A stretch of DNA of 64,000 nucleotides from Paenibacillus sp. FSL H8-0332 (GTDB lineage Bacteria; Bacillota; Bacilli; Paenibacillales; Paenibacillaceae). The stretch lies in assembly GCF_037963835.1 (NCBI RefSeq), contig NZ_CP150145.1, positions 6,138,001 through 6,202,000 of the forward strand, read 5' to 3'. The position numbers and the translations under genes were made by a program. Shown piece by piece: positions 1-8,379 of this stretch. How positions within the stretch are numbered: the first letter of the stretch is position 1; every line of letters starts with the position of its first letter. Below the pieces are notes generated by a model. That model was not told the origin of the DNA. It was given only the letters and a program-made list of their open reading frames with translations, and did no database searches.

Positions 1-1554
1 TTCATCCTTCTTCTCTTCAACCTCCTGCACCTGATCCTGCAGCGCACGGGTCTTGGAGACCAGCTCTGTATTGTAATGCTCCAGCTCTTCCTGCTGACGC
101 TGCAATAACTCCTCTGAGCGCTTCAGGGCATCTGTCTGCTCCTCCAGGTTCTCGTTGGAACGGCGCAGCTCCTCCTGCTGGGTCTGCAGCTCCTCCGACT
201 GGCATTGCAGCTCTTCGGTGAGCGCCTGCGATTCGCGCAGCAACTCTTCAACCACCAGCCTGCGGCTGATGTTGTTCAGAATAATCCCCAGATTACTGGA
301 GAGCTGATGGAGCAGTTCATTCTGCAGCACCGAGAACGGTGAGAAGGAAGCGAATTCCACCACACCCAGCACCTCATCCTCGAATAAAAGCGGCTGGATC
401 GATATATAACTCGGATGCGATTCCCCAAATCCGGAAGATACCGCGATATAGTTGTCAGGTGCCTCTGTCAGCTTGATCGGCAGCTTATCCAAGGCGCTCT
501 GCCCGACCAGTCCCTGACCGATCTCGAAGCTCTCCTTGGGGGTAACGCCCTCCTCACCGGCATAAAAAGCACTGCTCACCAGCAGGTTCGGATTATCCTG
601 GCTCTTCAGATAGACGGCACCATACTGGGCTCCCAGTACAGGCGTGAATTCACTGATAAAGGTCTGGGATACCTGATCCAGCGAGCTGACGCCGCGCAGC
701 AGCTCCGTGACCCGGGCTATATTGGCATTCAGCCAAGCCTGATCGCTCTGGGCCTGGGCGTAGGACCGCTCAAGCTCCTGTTTCTGCTCGATATCTTCAG
801 CCATCTGCTGGAACACCCGGGCTACGTCACCAATCTCATCCTTAGACTTCACCTTGATCCGGCGGATGGCCCGCATTTTGCCGTTGCCGAAGCTGGTGAT
901 CATCATGGAGACGACACTTAGGCCGCGCGTAATGCTCGGTATCACCCACAGAATGACACCCAGCCCGAGCAGCAGCCCCAAGGCCATGATCAGGGTGACC
1001 ATCTGAATCGATCTGGCGGAAGCCTCCTGGGCTGTGGCAGTCTCCTCGGTCATCCGGAAGGCATTGTAATCAGACAGGACATTCAGACTGTTCAGCACCT
1101 CGTTCTGAATATCCTGTCCTTCTGCATTGCGGTACGTATTGGCGTTCTGAAAAAATCCGGCGCCGAGCATCTCCAAGACCTTATTCTGATACTTCAGATA
1201 AGCGGAGTAGGAGTTCTCAATCCGTGATAACATCTGCAGTTCCTCTGCCGTCTTCAGCGAGGCCTTAATGTTCTCCAGGTGCTCTCCGGCCTTAAGGACC
1301 TTACTGTCGATTTCCGATTTCTGCGCTTCCACAGTTACGGTATCAGCATTAAGCATAGATGTGGTCAGAATCCGTGCCATGTCGTTCACTTCACCGCGAA
1401 GTCCCGAAGAAGCGCGGCCCTTACTGTATCTCTCCTGGTAGCTGTCAAGCTGGCCGCTCATATAATGCAGCCTATCATAGCCGATCATGGTAAGGGCCAG
1501 CATAATGGCCAGCATCGCACTAAACCCGATTAGCAGTTTCGCCTTAATCTTCAT
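1..1554 (-). CDS. Sensor histidine kinase, N-terminal part (HAMP-GAF-coiled coil), 3' truncated by window edge
   Basis: The reading frame is open from an ATG at 1554 to the window edge (518 codons, no stop). It begins MKIKAKLLIGFSAML, with a first membrane segment at residues 7-25, an extracytoplasmic helical region to about 180, a second membrane segment around 184-206, a HAMP-like stretch to about 260, a GAF-like domain around 285-425, and then a long Glu/Gln-rich coiled coil (430-518). This is the layout of hybrid kinases that place a coiled coil before the catalytic domains, which would lie outside the window. The ATG overlaps the TGA of the upstream response regulator gene by ATGA, so the two are translationally coupled and probably act together. 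Kinase identity is inferred, because the H-box and ATPase domain are not visible. Confidence 0.8.
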   Translation of the reverse strand, partial: MKIKAKLLIGFSAMLAIMLALTMIGYDRLHYMSGQLDSYQERYSKGRASSGLRGEVNDMARILTTSMLNADTVTVEAQKSEIDSKVLKAGEHLENIKASLKTAEELQMLSRIENSYSAYLKYQNKVLEMLGAGFFQNANTYRNAEGQDIQNEVLNSLNVLSDYNAFRMTEETATAQEASARSIQMVTLIMALGLLLGLGVILWVIPSITRGLSVVSMMITSFGNGKMRAIRRIKVKSKDEIGDVARVFQQMAEDIEQKQELERSYAQAQSDQAWLNANIARVTELLRGVSSLDQVSQTFISEFTPVLGAQYGAVYLKSQDNPNLLVSSAFYAGEEGVTPKESFEIGQGLVGQSALDKLPIKLTEAPDNYIAVSSGFGESHPSYISIQPLLFEDEVLGVVEFASFSPFSVLQNELLHQLSSNLGIILNNISRRLVVEELLRESQALTEELQCQSEELQTQQEELRRSNENLEEQTDALKRSEELLQRQQEELEHYNTELVSKTRALQDQVQEVEEKKDE

Positions 1555-2723
1555 TGCCTATCTGTTCCTTTCTTCATAGAGATCCATACCAGACATTTAT
1601 CATCATCACGGTCCGAATTGACAGGTTCGCTCAGGAAGGCAGCGCGCATAACCTCTTCCTGCCAGTCATGAGTGGAATTCAAATGCCCGATCATGAATTG
1701 CAGCTGTTCCTCCTGACCGCCCTCCACCATCTCCAACAGGCCGTCGGTGAACAGCACCAGATGACCCTCGTCCTCATAGCTCAGGCTCTGCTGCTGGATA
1801 TCAATCCGGTCAAACAGCCCGACCGGATGGCAGTTGCTCTCAAGCAGCACCGGCGTCTTAGCCTCTCCCTCAAAGAACAGCGCCGGCGGATGTCCGGCAT
1901 TCACATAGTTAATCCGCTTCATGCGGGTATCAATGACAAGATAAATAGCGGTGAAATAATACTGGACCAGCTGCTTCTCAATATAAAGCTGGTTAAACCG
2001 TCTGTTCAGCTCCTGAATGACCTTCTCCGGCTCCACATAGGTGGTTACAGTATCCTTCAATACTGAGGCCAGGAACATGCAGAACAGGGAGGACGAAATG
2101 CCGTGACCCATCATATCCAGCAGGATGACCGCATAACGCCCGTCGCCCAGCGGATACCAGGCATACAGATCTCCGGCCAGCTCGAAAGAAGGCTGATAGA
2201 TGGCATGTACCTCCAAGGCCTCCTCGGCCAGCGGCAGACTGAGCACGGCATTCTGTACCAGGGCAGCGAGCTTCAATTCATCCTGTATCCGCTGATCCCG
2301 CTCCTTATGCCAGTCCTTCTCGCGCTTCAGCCGCAGTGCCAAGCGGATACGGGCCATCAGCTCCACCTTATTGATCGGCTTCGTCACATAATCCACCGCC
2401 CCGGCATCCAGCGCCTCGGCGAGCTTCTTAGAGTCACCTACAGCCGTAACCATAATAATAGGAATATCCTTCAGGTGCTCATATTGCTGGACCACACGGC
2501 AGGCTTCAATTCCATCCATTTCCGGCATCATCATATCCAGCAGAATCAGGTCCACATCGGACGGCCTGGGCTGCACGTTCTCTCCCCCCGCACCGACTCC
2601 CAGCAGCTTCAACATATCTATTGCGGACGAAGCCGTTATGAAATTCCGGTAATCTTCCTTCTTGAGGATTTCACGGATAATAATTACATTGGTAGGATTG
2701 TCGTCTACGATTAATATTCTCAA
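1551..2723 (-). CDS. Response regulator with PP2C/SpoIIE-type serine phosphatase output (RsbU-like)
   Basis: 390 residues. The receiver domain (1-125) has the acidic pair D7-D8, the phosphoacceptor D63 in LILLDMMMPEMDG, T93 and K115. A helical linker follows (about 125-165), then a SpoIIE/PP2C phosphatase domain (about 170-385) with the metal-binding motifs FELAGDLY, LLDMMGHG and LFTDGLLE. Proteins of this build usually dephosphorylate an anti-anti-sigma factor or STAS partner to control a stress or partner-switching pathway. No such partner gene lies in the window. The stop codon overlaps the start of the downstream sensor kinase (ATGA), so the two form one operon and a likely signalling pair. 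Confidence 0.88.
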   Translation of the reverse strand: MRILIVDDNPTNVIIIREILKKEDYRNFITASSAIDMLKLLGVGAGGENVQPRPSDVDLILLDMMMPEMDGIEACRVVQQYEHLKDIPIIMVTAVGDSKKLAEALDAGAVDYVTKPINKVELMARIRLALRLKREKDWHKERDQRIQDELKLAALVQNAVLSLPLAEEALEVHAIYQPSFELAGDLYAWYPLGDGRYAVILLDMMGHGISSSLFCMFLASVLKDTVTTYVEPEKVIQELNRRFNQLYIEKQLVQYYFTAIYLVIDTRMKRINYVNAGHPPALFFEGEAKTPVLLESNCHPVGLFDRIDIQQQSLSYEDEGHLVLFTDGLLEMVEGGQEEQLQFMIGHLNSTHDWQEEVMRAAFLSEPVNSDRDDDKCLVWISMKKGTDRQ

Positions 2724-2853
2724 GCTTCCTCACCTCACGCGTATAATGTTAAGCTCTTCATCCCGCAGTTCTCTCATTCTATCATACGTTATTTACACGG
2801 CCTGTTACCAACCCGCTAGATATTGGCATAAACAGGTTCCCGTCTTCAACAAA

Positions 2854-2895
2854 GTAACCTCCAGTCCCACTAGATCTAGTGGGACTGGAGGTTAC
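2854..2895 (-). terminator. 42-bp perfect palindrome, probable intrinsic terminator
   Basis: Two 21-bp arms match perfectly with no spacer (left arm begins GTAACCTCCAGTCCC, centre AGATCT). Read on the minus strand it lies 38 bp after the stop of the YflT-like gene and is followed by TTTGTTG, so it can end that transcript. It is unusually long and perfect for a terminator and has a twin of identical size at 5674-5715. Confidence 0.7.
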
Positions 2896-2933
2896 GCTAT
2901 TGTACTATGGAGGTCAAGCAAACTGAGCTTGAA

Positions 2934-3281
2934 TTATTGTGGGTTTCTTTTGGCAATAACAAGAACCTTGCCTGTATCAAGCTCTTTCTCATAAAAGGCC
3001 GCCTCCGCTGCGCTGAAGCCAAGGGAAGTAATCTTGAAGCGTAAAGCGTCGCCACGCGAACGGAAGAGATTGGCGATTGAACCAAATAGCCCTTCTTCAC
3101 TCAGCCCTACTTCATTAGTATCTGCGGCGTCGACAATACGTCCTTCGCGGTCTTCATCGTGACTGATCACATAGAGATCCTCTCTGGTGTAGCCGCTGCT
3201 ACGGAGCCGATTCACTTCTTCTATCGCCTGAATACCGTTCTCCAGCAGCTTGGCATAGGCCTGTGTACCGATTGAATCCAT
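2934..3281 (-). CDS. General stress protein, YflT / GSP17M-like domain
   Basis: 115 residues beginning MDSIGTQAYAKLLENG. The open frame runs further upstream, but AAGGAG lies nine bases before the ATG at 3281, and the upstream extension overlaps the neighbouring gene, so the short start is preferred. The pattern (an N-terminal NGIQAIEEVNRLRSSGYTREDLYVISHD strand-helix unit, then a helical part ending in a KVLVIAK strand) fits the heat-induced stress protein YflT family, small cytoplasmic proteins of unknown biochemistry induced by general stress. It ends just before the 42-bp palindrome. Confidence 0.7.
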   Translation of the reverse strand: MDSIGTQAYAKLLENGIQAIEEVNRLRSSGYTREDLYVISHDEDREGRIVDAADTNEVGLSEEGLFGSIANLFRSRGDALRFKITSLGFSAAEAAFYEKELDTGKVLVIAKRNPQ

Positions 3282-3372
3282 GAAATCACTCTCCTTCATA
3301 ATGGGTAAGGGGCAAGCCACCGGATAGATGACTGAGCATTCATTAACCAGAAATCCCGCCCTTGAAACAGCT

Positions 3373-3909
3373 TCAGAAGGAATTGGCGTCAAACAAATCC
3401 AATCCATCCCATTCGCCGCTCTCCTTATGGCGGTAGATCTTGAACGCAGCATCTCCCCTAATATAAACATCCCCATCCTCGGCTTCAAAATCAGGCGCAC
3501 CCAGCATATCCCGCACGTTCATGGTCTGTGGATCGAGTAGCTGTCCGTTAAGCCTCAGACCGTATTGCCCAGCCTGAGCAGGTGAAGCATGAACGTAGAG
3601 GACAACGCCGCCGCATACCCCAGCCGAGATATCGGCATATGAATATTCCAGGCATCCCGCCCAAGGATCTTCAGCAATCTGCTGAGGGGCTCCCTTGGCC
3701 TCCAGCAGCTCCTCTTCCGTCATATATAAGCTAATGCCGGATAAGGAATCGAAGCTGCTTATGTAAGGATCGGCAGCGATATTATGCTCGAAGGCGAACA
3801 TCGCCGGGAGCTGTACGGCGGTTGCAGAAGCGGCAGGGACAGTCATATCTTGCGGCGTTGCAGATATGAAGGGAGCAAGCAGACCAAGCAAGAGAATAAC
3901 CATTTTCAT
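3373..3909 (-). CDS. Secreted protein of unknown function
   Basis: 178 residues from the ATG at 3909 (MKMVILLLGLLAPFISATPQ), preceded by AAAGGCGG; an alternative ATG lies 18 bp upstream. A hydrophobic N-terminus suggests a signal peptide cleaved near residue 17. The mature part has two Cys residues (in AGCLEY and GVCGGV) that could form a disulfide, and a C-terminal segment with a strand pattern around MLGAPDFEAEDGDVYI that resembles the repeats of small SmpA/OmlA-like or copper-amine-oxidase-like periplasmic modules. I do not recognise a family. It is the gene immediately upstream of the YflT-like gene on the same strand. Confidence 0.6.
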   Translation of the reverse strand: MKMVILLLGLLAPFISATPQDMTVPAASATAVQLPAMFAFEHNIAADPYISSFDSLSGISLYMTEEELLEAKGAPQQIAEDPWAGCLEYSYADISAGVCGGVVLYVHASPAQAGQYGLRLNGQLLDPQTMNVRDMLGAPDFEAEDGDVYIRGDAAFKIYRHKESGEWDGLDLFDANSF

Positions 3910-3979
3910 AGGAGTTCCGCCTTTCATGAGCTGGTATTGCCCCGTCCTGTGCCCCGCCGTATATCATTCCATCAAGGGA

Positions 3980-4486
3980 TTAGTGGCGGAATTTCTGCCA
4001 GATCGCGGCGGCTGCATCCACGCCTTTGAGGGCTGTTGCGACTTTGCCCTTGGATTTGCTTGAACTCACTGCCTCATAGGATTGAACGGTTCTCTCCTCG
4101 GCTGGTGTTAACGGGGCTTCTGCGATAGATACCGACTTTGCCTTATCCTTCAGTTCACGTGATTTACGGAATTTCTCGATCACCGTTACCGATACCTGCT
4201 TCACGGTCAATGTCAGCTCGTTCATGACATCGCCCAGATTCTTCACGGAATCCACAATCGGGTCAATCTTCTGAATTTTGCTCTGGACATCAGCAGTGAT
4301 GTCATTGGCATGCCGGACTGTTGTTTTCACTTCATAGGTAAGCTCATCGATAGTCTTCTGAACCTCCTGCAGCGTCTGGCTGACCTTGTCGAGCGAGTCC
4401 TTCGCTGACTTTAAGGTTTTGATTAAGAAGAATACGAGTACTGCAAAGGCGATAGCAGCCAGTGCTACGCTAAGTTCAATGATCAT
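3980..4486 (-). CDS. DUF948 (YtxG-like) membrane-anchored stress protein
   Basis: 168 residues. One N-terminal membrane helix (residues 3-23, ELSVALAAIAFAVLVFFLIKTL) is followed by a long amphipathic coiled-coil region (25-115) with heptad-like spacing and a basic, Ala-rich tail ending AIWQKFRH. This is the usual DUF948 layout, found in the Bacillus YtxG general stress protein. A sigma-B-like promoter is visible 74-99 bp upstream, in agreement with stress control. The molecular function of the family is not known. Confidence 0.8.
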   Translation of the reverse strand: MIIELSVALAAIAFAVLVFFLIKTLKSAKDSLDKVSQTLQEVQKTIDELTYEVKTTVRHANDITADVQSKIQKIDPIVDSVKNLGDVMNELTLTVKQVSVTVIEKFRKSRELKDKAKSVSIAEAPLTPAEERTVQSYEAVSSSKSKGKVATALKGVDAAAAIWQKFRH

Positions 4487-4559
4487 TTTGAATAACCCCT
4501 TCCTAGTGTCTAATTCCTAGTGTCTAAATTGTCGGTTTGCCCTGTGTGATACTGCATAG

Positions 4560-4585
4560 TTACCCTTACAGAATTCGGCCGAAAC
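4560..4585 (-). promoter_or_regulatory. Sigma-B-type promoter for the DUF948 gene
   Basis: On the minus strand GTTTCG and GGGTAA are separated by exactly 14 bases, matching the sigma-B consensus GTTT(AT)A-N13/14-GGG(AT)A(AT). It lies 74 bp before the DUF948 start codon. Confidence 0.65.
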
Positions 4586-4687
4586 AAAGGTCAAGCCCCT
4601 GGAATCCTCTTCCTTTCCTCCCTGTTTCAAATGGATAAGCCTCGTTTAAACAATGACTACATCAACGCACAGAAAGGATGACTCCTC

Positions 4688-4855
4688 ATGTTAAGATGGT
4701 CTATCATTCTGCTGGTGGTTGCCCTGATTGCCGGTATCTTCGGATTCTTCAATATTGTGGCGGCGGCTGTCGGTATTGCCAAAGTATTGTTCTACATCTT
4801 CCTGGTCCTCTTTGTGGTCTCCCTCTTTATGGGGCGCAGGGGACGATCAATGTAG
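4688..4855 (+). CDS. DUF1328 / YtjA-like small membrane protein
   Basis: 55 residues, MLRWSIILLVVALIAGIFGF onward, ending GRRGRSM. Two hydrophobic helices (about 4-24 and 29-48) with Gly/Ala-rich packing and a short basic tail are typical of DUF1328 proteins, which are about 55 residues long. AAAGGA precedes the ATG. It is divergent from the DUF948 stress gene. The function is unknown; homologues are often stress-associated. Confidence 0.8.
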   Translation: MLRWSIILLVVALIAGIFGFFNIVAAAVGIAKVLFYIFLVLFVVSLFMGRRGRSM

Positions 4856-4896
4856 TCAAGTCTACCGTTAGCTAACTGCTTCCAGGCAGTGCTGCA

Positions 4897-4930
4897 GGCC
4901 CGGAGGTCTCCGTCAGGAGACCTCCGGGCC
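4897..4930 (+). terminator. Hairpin downstream of the DUF1328 gene
   Basis: A 15-bp perfect stem (GGCCCGGAGGTCTCC and its complement) with a GTCA loop, followed by TCTTGCTGTCTT. The T-tract is weak but the stem is strong. Confidence 0.65.
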
Positions 4931-5136
4931 TCTTGCTGTCTTCAAAAAGTATAGGCCTTTCCGCTCAGGTTGTCATCCATGATTCGGACCGGAATGAGGC
5001 TTTACTCGTCAAGCGGGACAGGAATAAATAAATTTCCTTGCCGACAATGGTTCATACAATGCAAATTATGTTTATATCCTTATTAGCACAGCATGAACAT
5101 AGAAAATCGTACCAACATACCTAGGAGGAATCATCA

Positions 5137-5544
5137 ATGAAAAAATTAGCCAGTTTAACAGTAGCAATGGGTCTTATGGCTTCCATAGCAGCAACAGCTT
5201 CCGCTGCTGAGGTAACAACAGGAACAACAGCAACTACCAAAACCACTTCTTCTGATGCAGTAGCTACTGTAACCGGAGCCACTTACCTGAATCCGGCAGA
5301 CCCGGTAATTACGCCAGCGGACATCAAGCCGGCGACTCCTCAGATCATTCTGACCAAGACTACAGCGTTCCATCTTTCTATGGGAAGCATGGCAACTCCT
5401 GCAGGCTGGCTGAGTGCACAGACTGTTGATACTACCGGAGTGATCATGAAGGACGCAATGGGCAACGAATGGAGAGAAGTCTACACTTGGCTGGGTACAG
5501 CCTGGATTAAGGTTCCTTCCTCCGCATATGTAATCAATCCATAA
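5137..5544 (+). CDS. Secreted Thr/Ala-rich protein of unknown function
   Basis: 135 residues. A clear signal peptide (MKKLASLTVAMGLMASIAATASA, cleavage after ASA at about 23) is followed by a Thr-rich linker (25-50) and a compact C-terminal domain (about 65-135) with aromatic residues (AGWLSAQ, WREVYTWLGTAWIKV) suggesting a small SH3-like beta fold. RBS CTAGGAGG lies nine bases upstream. The family is not recognised. The gene stands alone between hairpins. Confidence 0.7.
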   Translation: MKKLASLTVAMGLMASIAATASAAEVTTGTTATTKTTSSDAVATVTGATYLNPADPVITPADIKPATPQIILTKTTAFHLSMGSMATPAGWLSAQTVDTTGVIMKDAMGNEWREVYTWLGTAWIKVPSSAYVINP

Positions 5545-5559
5545 ACGACTGACACATAG

Positions 5560-5599
5560 GAGTCATAGCTGCTCAACTCATGTGCTGCAGCTATGACTC
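5560..5599. repeat. Inverted repeat after the secreted-protein gene
   Basis: 12-bp arms GAGTCATAGCTG and CAGCTATGACTC separated by 16 bases, 15 bp after the stop codon. There is no T-tract, so it is more likely an mRNA 3' stabilising hairpin than a terminator by itself. Confidence 0.5.
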
Positions 5600-5614
5600 A
5601 CGCATGTATCTGAC

Positions 5615-5650
5615 AAGGCCCGTGGATGTTAATCCAGACGGCCTTTTTTT
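5615..5650 (+). terminator. Intrinsic terminator of the secreted-protein gene
   Basis: An interrupted stem AAGGCC...GGCCTT with inner GGAT/ATCC pairing is followed by seven T residues. Confidence 0.75.
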
Positions 5651-5673
5651 GTGTGTTCATGTTACGACAAAAA

Positions 5674-5715
5674 GGGTTATCCCTTCAGTAGAAGCTTCTA
5701 CTGAAGGGATAACCC
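5674..5715 (-). terminator. 42-bp perfect palindrome, probable terminator of the NlpC/P60 gene
   Basis: Two 21-bp arms with no spacer (left arm begins GGGTTATCCCTTCAG, centre AAGCTT). On the minus strand it comes 76 bp after the NlpC/P60 stop and runs into CCCTTTTTG, a usable terminator. Arm length, absence of a loop and position match the palindrome at 2854-2895, although most bases differ. Confidence 0.7.
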
Positions 5716-5791
5716 CACCAAACACCCGATTGTAGTTCACCCGTCACAAACTTGTACTGCCTGTCGCTTCTTGCTGTCATAGCTCTATATG

Positions 5792-6865
5792 TTAGCGGAT
5801 GACCGAACCTCCGTACAGGAAACGGTTCATCCATGAAGCGCTTAAATTATCTACTCTTACACCGCCGGAGCTTACTGAATAGGTATGCAACAGCTTCCCG
5901 TCACCCAAATACATGGCAACATGCGTAATTCTTGCCGTAGACTTGTTGATCCCTGTATAAGCAGAGGGAGAAGTTCCTTTATAATCCATGAAGAACATCA
6001 AATCACCGCGTTTCAAGCCGGCTATATCCGTGACCACAGCGCTGTTCTGCTTGACCCAATCCCCCTGTTGCCGGGAATCGGCAGGCAGCTTCATGTTCGC
6101 TGCGTCCATGAAGATCTGGCGGATGAAATCCGAGCAATCGAAGGTACGGGTATCATTGCGGCTGGAGCCGAATTCATACGGCGTTCCCAGATAGCCCATC
6201 CCCGCTGCGATCACAGGTTCAATCCCTGCCGTCTGCCCGGCTGTAGGTACAGGTGCCGGAACTGGTGTCGGCATAGGCGTCGGAACAGGCGCCGCCGGTG
6301 TTGGAGCAGGCGATGATGAACCAGCCGCTACAATATACTGGTCAGATGAGCTTGTATACCCCACCGTACCATTTGCCGTTCTTATTTTGTACCAATAGCT
6401 GTTGGTTTCTTCAAGGATGGTAACCTGGTCATTCTTGTAGAGATATCCAACCACTGCTCCGCTTGTTCCAGGGGTATCCCGGACACGGACCGTGGATTGG
6501 ATCACTGCAACCTGTGAGGCAGGTGCGGAAGCCGTAACCACCCGGATATAAGAAGCCCCCGAGCTTGTATACCCCACAATCCCTTCTGCCGTTCTTACTT
6601 TGTACCAATAGCTGCCCGCAGCTTCCAGAATAACTACCTGGTCGCCTTTATTTAGATATTTCAGTATCGTGCTGCTGTTAGACGGATCTGTACGCAGCCG
6701 GACTGAAGCTTCAATGATACCCGTCTGTCCGGTGGATGCCGCCAACGTTGAAATCGAAGAATCGGTTGCAGCGAAGGCCTGTCCCGGATTGAACACTCCC
6801 AAGGATAATGCCAGTGATGCGGAAACCCAGAGTGATGCTGTAAATTTCTTGCGTGATACGATCAT
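5792..6865 (-). CDS. Secreted NlpC/P60 peptidoglycan endopeptidase with two SH3 domains
   Basis: 357 residues. The signal peptide (1-32) ends in the PGQAFA cleavage region. Two bacterial SH3 domains lie at about 48-108 and 120-179, each with a V-R-x-R start and a SYWYK-R-T core. A Pro/Thr/Val/Ala linker (186-209) leads to a C-terminal NlpC/P60 domain (about 214-357) with the catalytic Cys244 in FDCSDF and His315 in THVAMYL; His327 or a nearby polar residue could be the third member. Such enzymes cleave gamma-D-Glu-diaminopimelate bonds in cell wall stem peptides. GGGGG lies just before the ATG. A near-palindromic 20-mer overlaps its promoter region. Confidence 0.9.
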   Translation of the reverse strand: MIVSRKKFTASLWVSASLALSLGVFNPGQAFAATDSSISTLAASTGQTGIIEASVRLRTDPSNSSTILKYLNKGDQVVILEAAGSYWYKVRTAEGIVGYTSSGASYIRVVTASAPASQVAVIQSTVRVRDTPGTSGAVVGYLYKNDQVTILEETNSYWYKIRTANGTVGYTSSSDQYIVAAGSSSPAPTPAAPVPTPMPTPVPAPVPTAGQTAGIEPVIAAGMGYLGTPYEFGSSRNDTRTFDCSDFIRQIFMDAANMKLPADSRQQGDWVKQNSAVVTDIAGLKRGDLMFFMDYKGTSPSAYTGINKSTARITHVAMYLGDGKLLHTYSVSSGGVRVDNLSASWMNRFLYGGSVIR

Positions 6866-6935
6866 AGCGTTCCCCCGCTTAGCGTATTAAGAAATTCAAC
6901 AACGGCGCGCGCTACGTTTGTTGCTTTCTGCCCTC

Positions 6936-6973
6936 ATTATAGGCCTACCCGGGATTTGGAACATGCTCCAAAT
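6936..6973 (-). promoter_or_regulatory. Candidate -10 box and overlapping near-palindrome upstream of NlpC/P60 gene
   Basis: A TATAAT is present on the minus strand at 6941-6936. Immediately upstream, 6954-6973 reads ATTTGGAACATGCTCCAAAT, a 20-bp palindrome with one mismatched pair, covering the -35 position. It could be an operator; no matching regulator was identified. Confidence 0.4.
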
Positions 6974-7077
6974 TTCACAAAAAACCTTTCCATCTTATGG
7001 TAACATGCAGGTCTATAGTCTCGATTTCTCCTTGGATTTGGTGGAAATTACAGCTAACTAGGAGAAATCATGGAATG

Positions 7078-7947
7078 TTACTCCTTGGGCTCCACATGAA
7101 CTTGCACATGCATGATGTTGTGCAGCTTGGTCATCCGCTCTTCAATCGAGTCGCTGATCTCATGCCCTTCCATGACCGTCATGCGGGCATTGACCTCCAC
7201 GACCACATCCACCAGCACATGATTACCATGTACACGGGCCTTCAAATCCTTGATGCCCTCCACGCCCGGCGTCCGGGCAATGGTGCTGCGCAGGTCCAGC
7301 AGCTTATCTTCGTCAAAGCCGTCAGTCAGCCGGTACGTGGAATCACGGAAAATATCCCAGGCTGTCTTGATAATCAGCAAGCCGACTCCGATGGCGGCAG
7401 CCGAATCAATCCATGGCAGCCCGAACTGTGCCCCTACTATGCCCACAGCCGCGCCGACGCTGACTATCGCATCCGAGAAATTGTCCTTCGCCGCAGCCAT
7501 CAGCGCATGGTTATTAATTCTTTTCGCCAGACGCTTGTTATATATATATACCCCCATCATCGCTACGGCACACACCAGTGCCACACCGGCAGACCAGAGC
7601 TGCGGTGTAGCCTTGGCTCCCTCGAACAACGAGCGCACCGCTTCCACTATGACCTGGATGCCCACCAGCGCCATAATAAAAGAGGCCATTAGCGCAGCAA
7701 TCGTCTCGGCCCGGAAATGCCCGTAGGTATGATCGGAATCCGGCGGCTTCCGGGAGATGCGCAGACCGATCAGCACCGCCAGCGAGGCTACAATATCGGT
7801 TAAATTGTTGAAGCCGTCTGCCAAGAGTGCACTGGAGGCGAACAGGTAACCGCAGACCAGCTTAAAGGCGGACAAAATCACATATGCGGCGATACTGACC
7901 AGCGCACCCTTTTCACCCTTGCGGATATCTTCATAAATATCGGTCAT
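7078..7947 (-). CDS. Cation diffusion facilitator, manganese-exporter type (MneS/YeaB-like)
   Basis: 289 residues with six predicted membrane helices in the first 210 residues and a cytoplasmic C-terminal domain (about 210-289) ending in the His-rich NIMHVQVHVEP. The metal site motifs are DGFNNLTD in helix 2 and DNFSD in helix 5. The Asn-containing first motif with DxxxD in the second is the Mn-CDF pattern; zinc members carry His/Asp sets. The sequence RISRKPPDSDHTYGHFRAET is typical of the YeaB (MneS) branch. Likely role: proton-coupled Mn efflux across the membrane. Metal choice is inferred from motifs. It is a single gene. Confidence 0.85.
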   Translation of the reverse strand: MTDIYEDIRKGEKGALVSIAAYVILSAFKLVCGYLFASSALLADGFNNLTDIVASLAVLIGLRISRKPPDSDHTYGHFRAETIAALMASFIMALVGIQVIVEAVRSLFEGAKATPQLWSAGVALVCAVAMMGVYIYNKRLAKRINNHALMAAAKDNFSDAIVSVGAAVGIVGAQFGLPWIDSAAAIGVGLLIIKTAWDIFRDSTYRLTDGFDEDKLLDLRSTIARTPGVEGIKDLKARVHGNHVLVDVVVEVNARMTVMEGHEISDSIEERMTKLHNIMHVQVHVEPKE

Positions 7948-8081
7948 CTCTGCCCCTCACCCTCTCCCTATCCCTGCCGCATAAATACAGGAAATCTTTC
8001 TTTGAGTTATTCTTGCCCTTGTAGCCGCATTTAAAAACATTTAGAATAAGAAAAGGACTTGCTGCCTAAGGGGGTAACATA

Positions 8082-8267
8082 ATGAGCGAGAACAATGAGA
8101 AACCAAAAATTAATTTGGCCGATGCCATCCGCCAGAAGCTGGAGCAGAAGAAACAGCATGCTTCGGGAAAACCGGAGTCAACCTTCCAGGCCGGCTCCGC
8201 GAAACCGCTGAAAAGCCAGAATAACAAGAAGCCGAACAATCAACGCCGCCGGACTGGCGGGTCTTAG
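8082..8267 (+). CDS. Small basic protein of unknown function
   Basis: 61 residues, strongly charged, beginning MSENNEKPKINLADAIRQKL and ending NQRRRTGGS. There are no hydrophobic segments. AAGGGGG lies about nine bases before the ATG, and a terminator-like hairpin follows 31 bp after the stop, which supports a real gene. The N-terminal half is a probable helix and the remainder is disordered and lysine/asparagine-rich. No family is recognised. Confidence 0.6.
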   Translation: MSENNEKPKINLADAIRQKLEQKKQHASGKPESTFQAGSAKPLKSQNNKKPNNQRRRTGGS

Positions 8268-8298
8268 ACTTCTAATTTGTTGTATATTTTGAACATAA

Positions 8299-8334
8299 AC
8301 GGCTGCGTGATCCCTTCGGGGACGACGCAGCCGT
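8299..8334 (+). terminator. Terminator after the small basic protein gene
   Basis: ACGGCTGCGT pairs with ACGCAGCCGT, with an inner TCCC-TTCG-GGGA hairpin, followed by TTTGT. Confidence 0.65.
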
Positions 8335-8379
8335 TTGTCGTATGAACACATTACCGTTCATTCTGTCTCTATCTAGTTC

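Noticed and set aside
1554..2066. Plus-strand reading frames across the response regulator
   Set aside because: They are shadows of the minus-strand gene with no RBS or domain support.
5560..5599. Terminator for the secreted-protein gene
   Set aside because: There is no T-tract after the stem; the real terminator is at 5615-5650.
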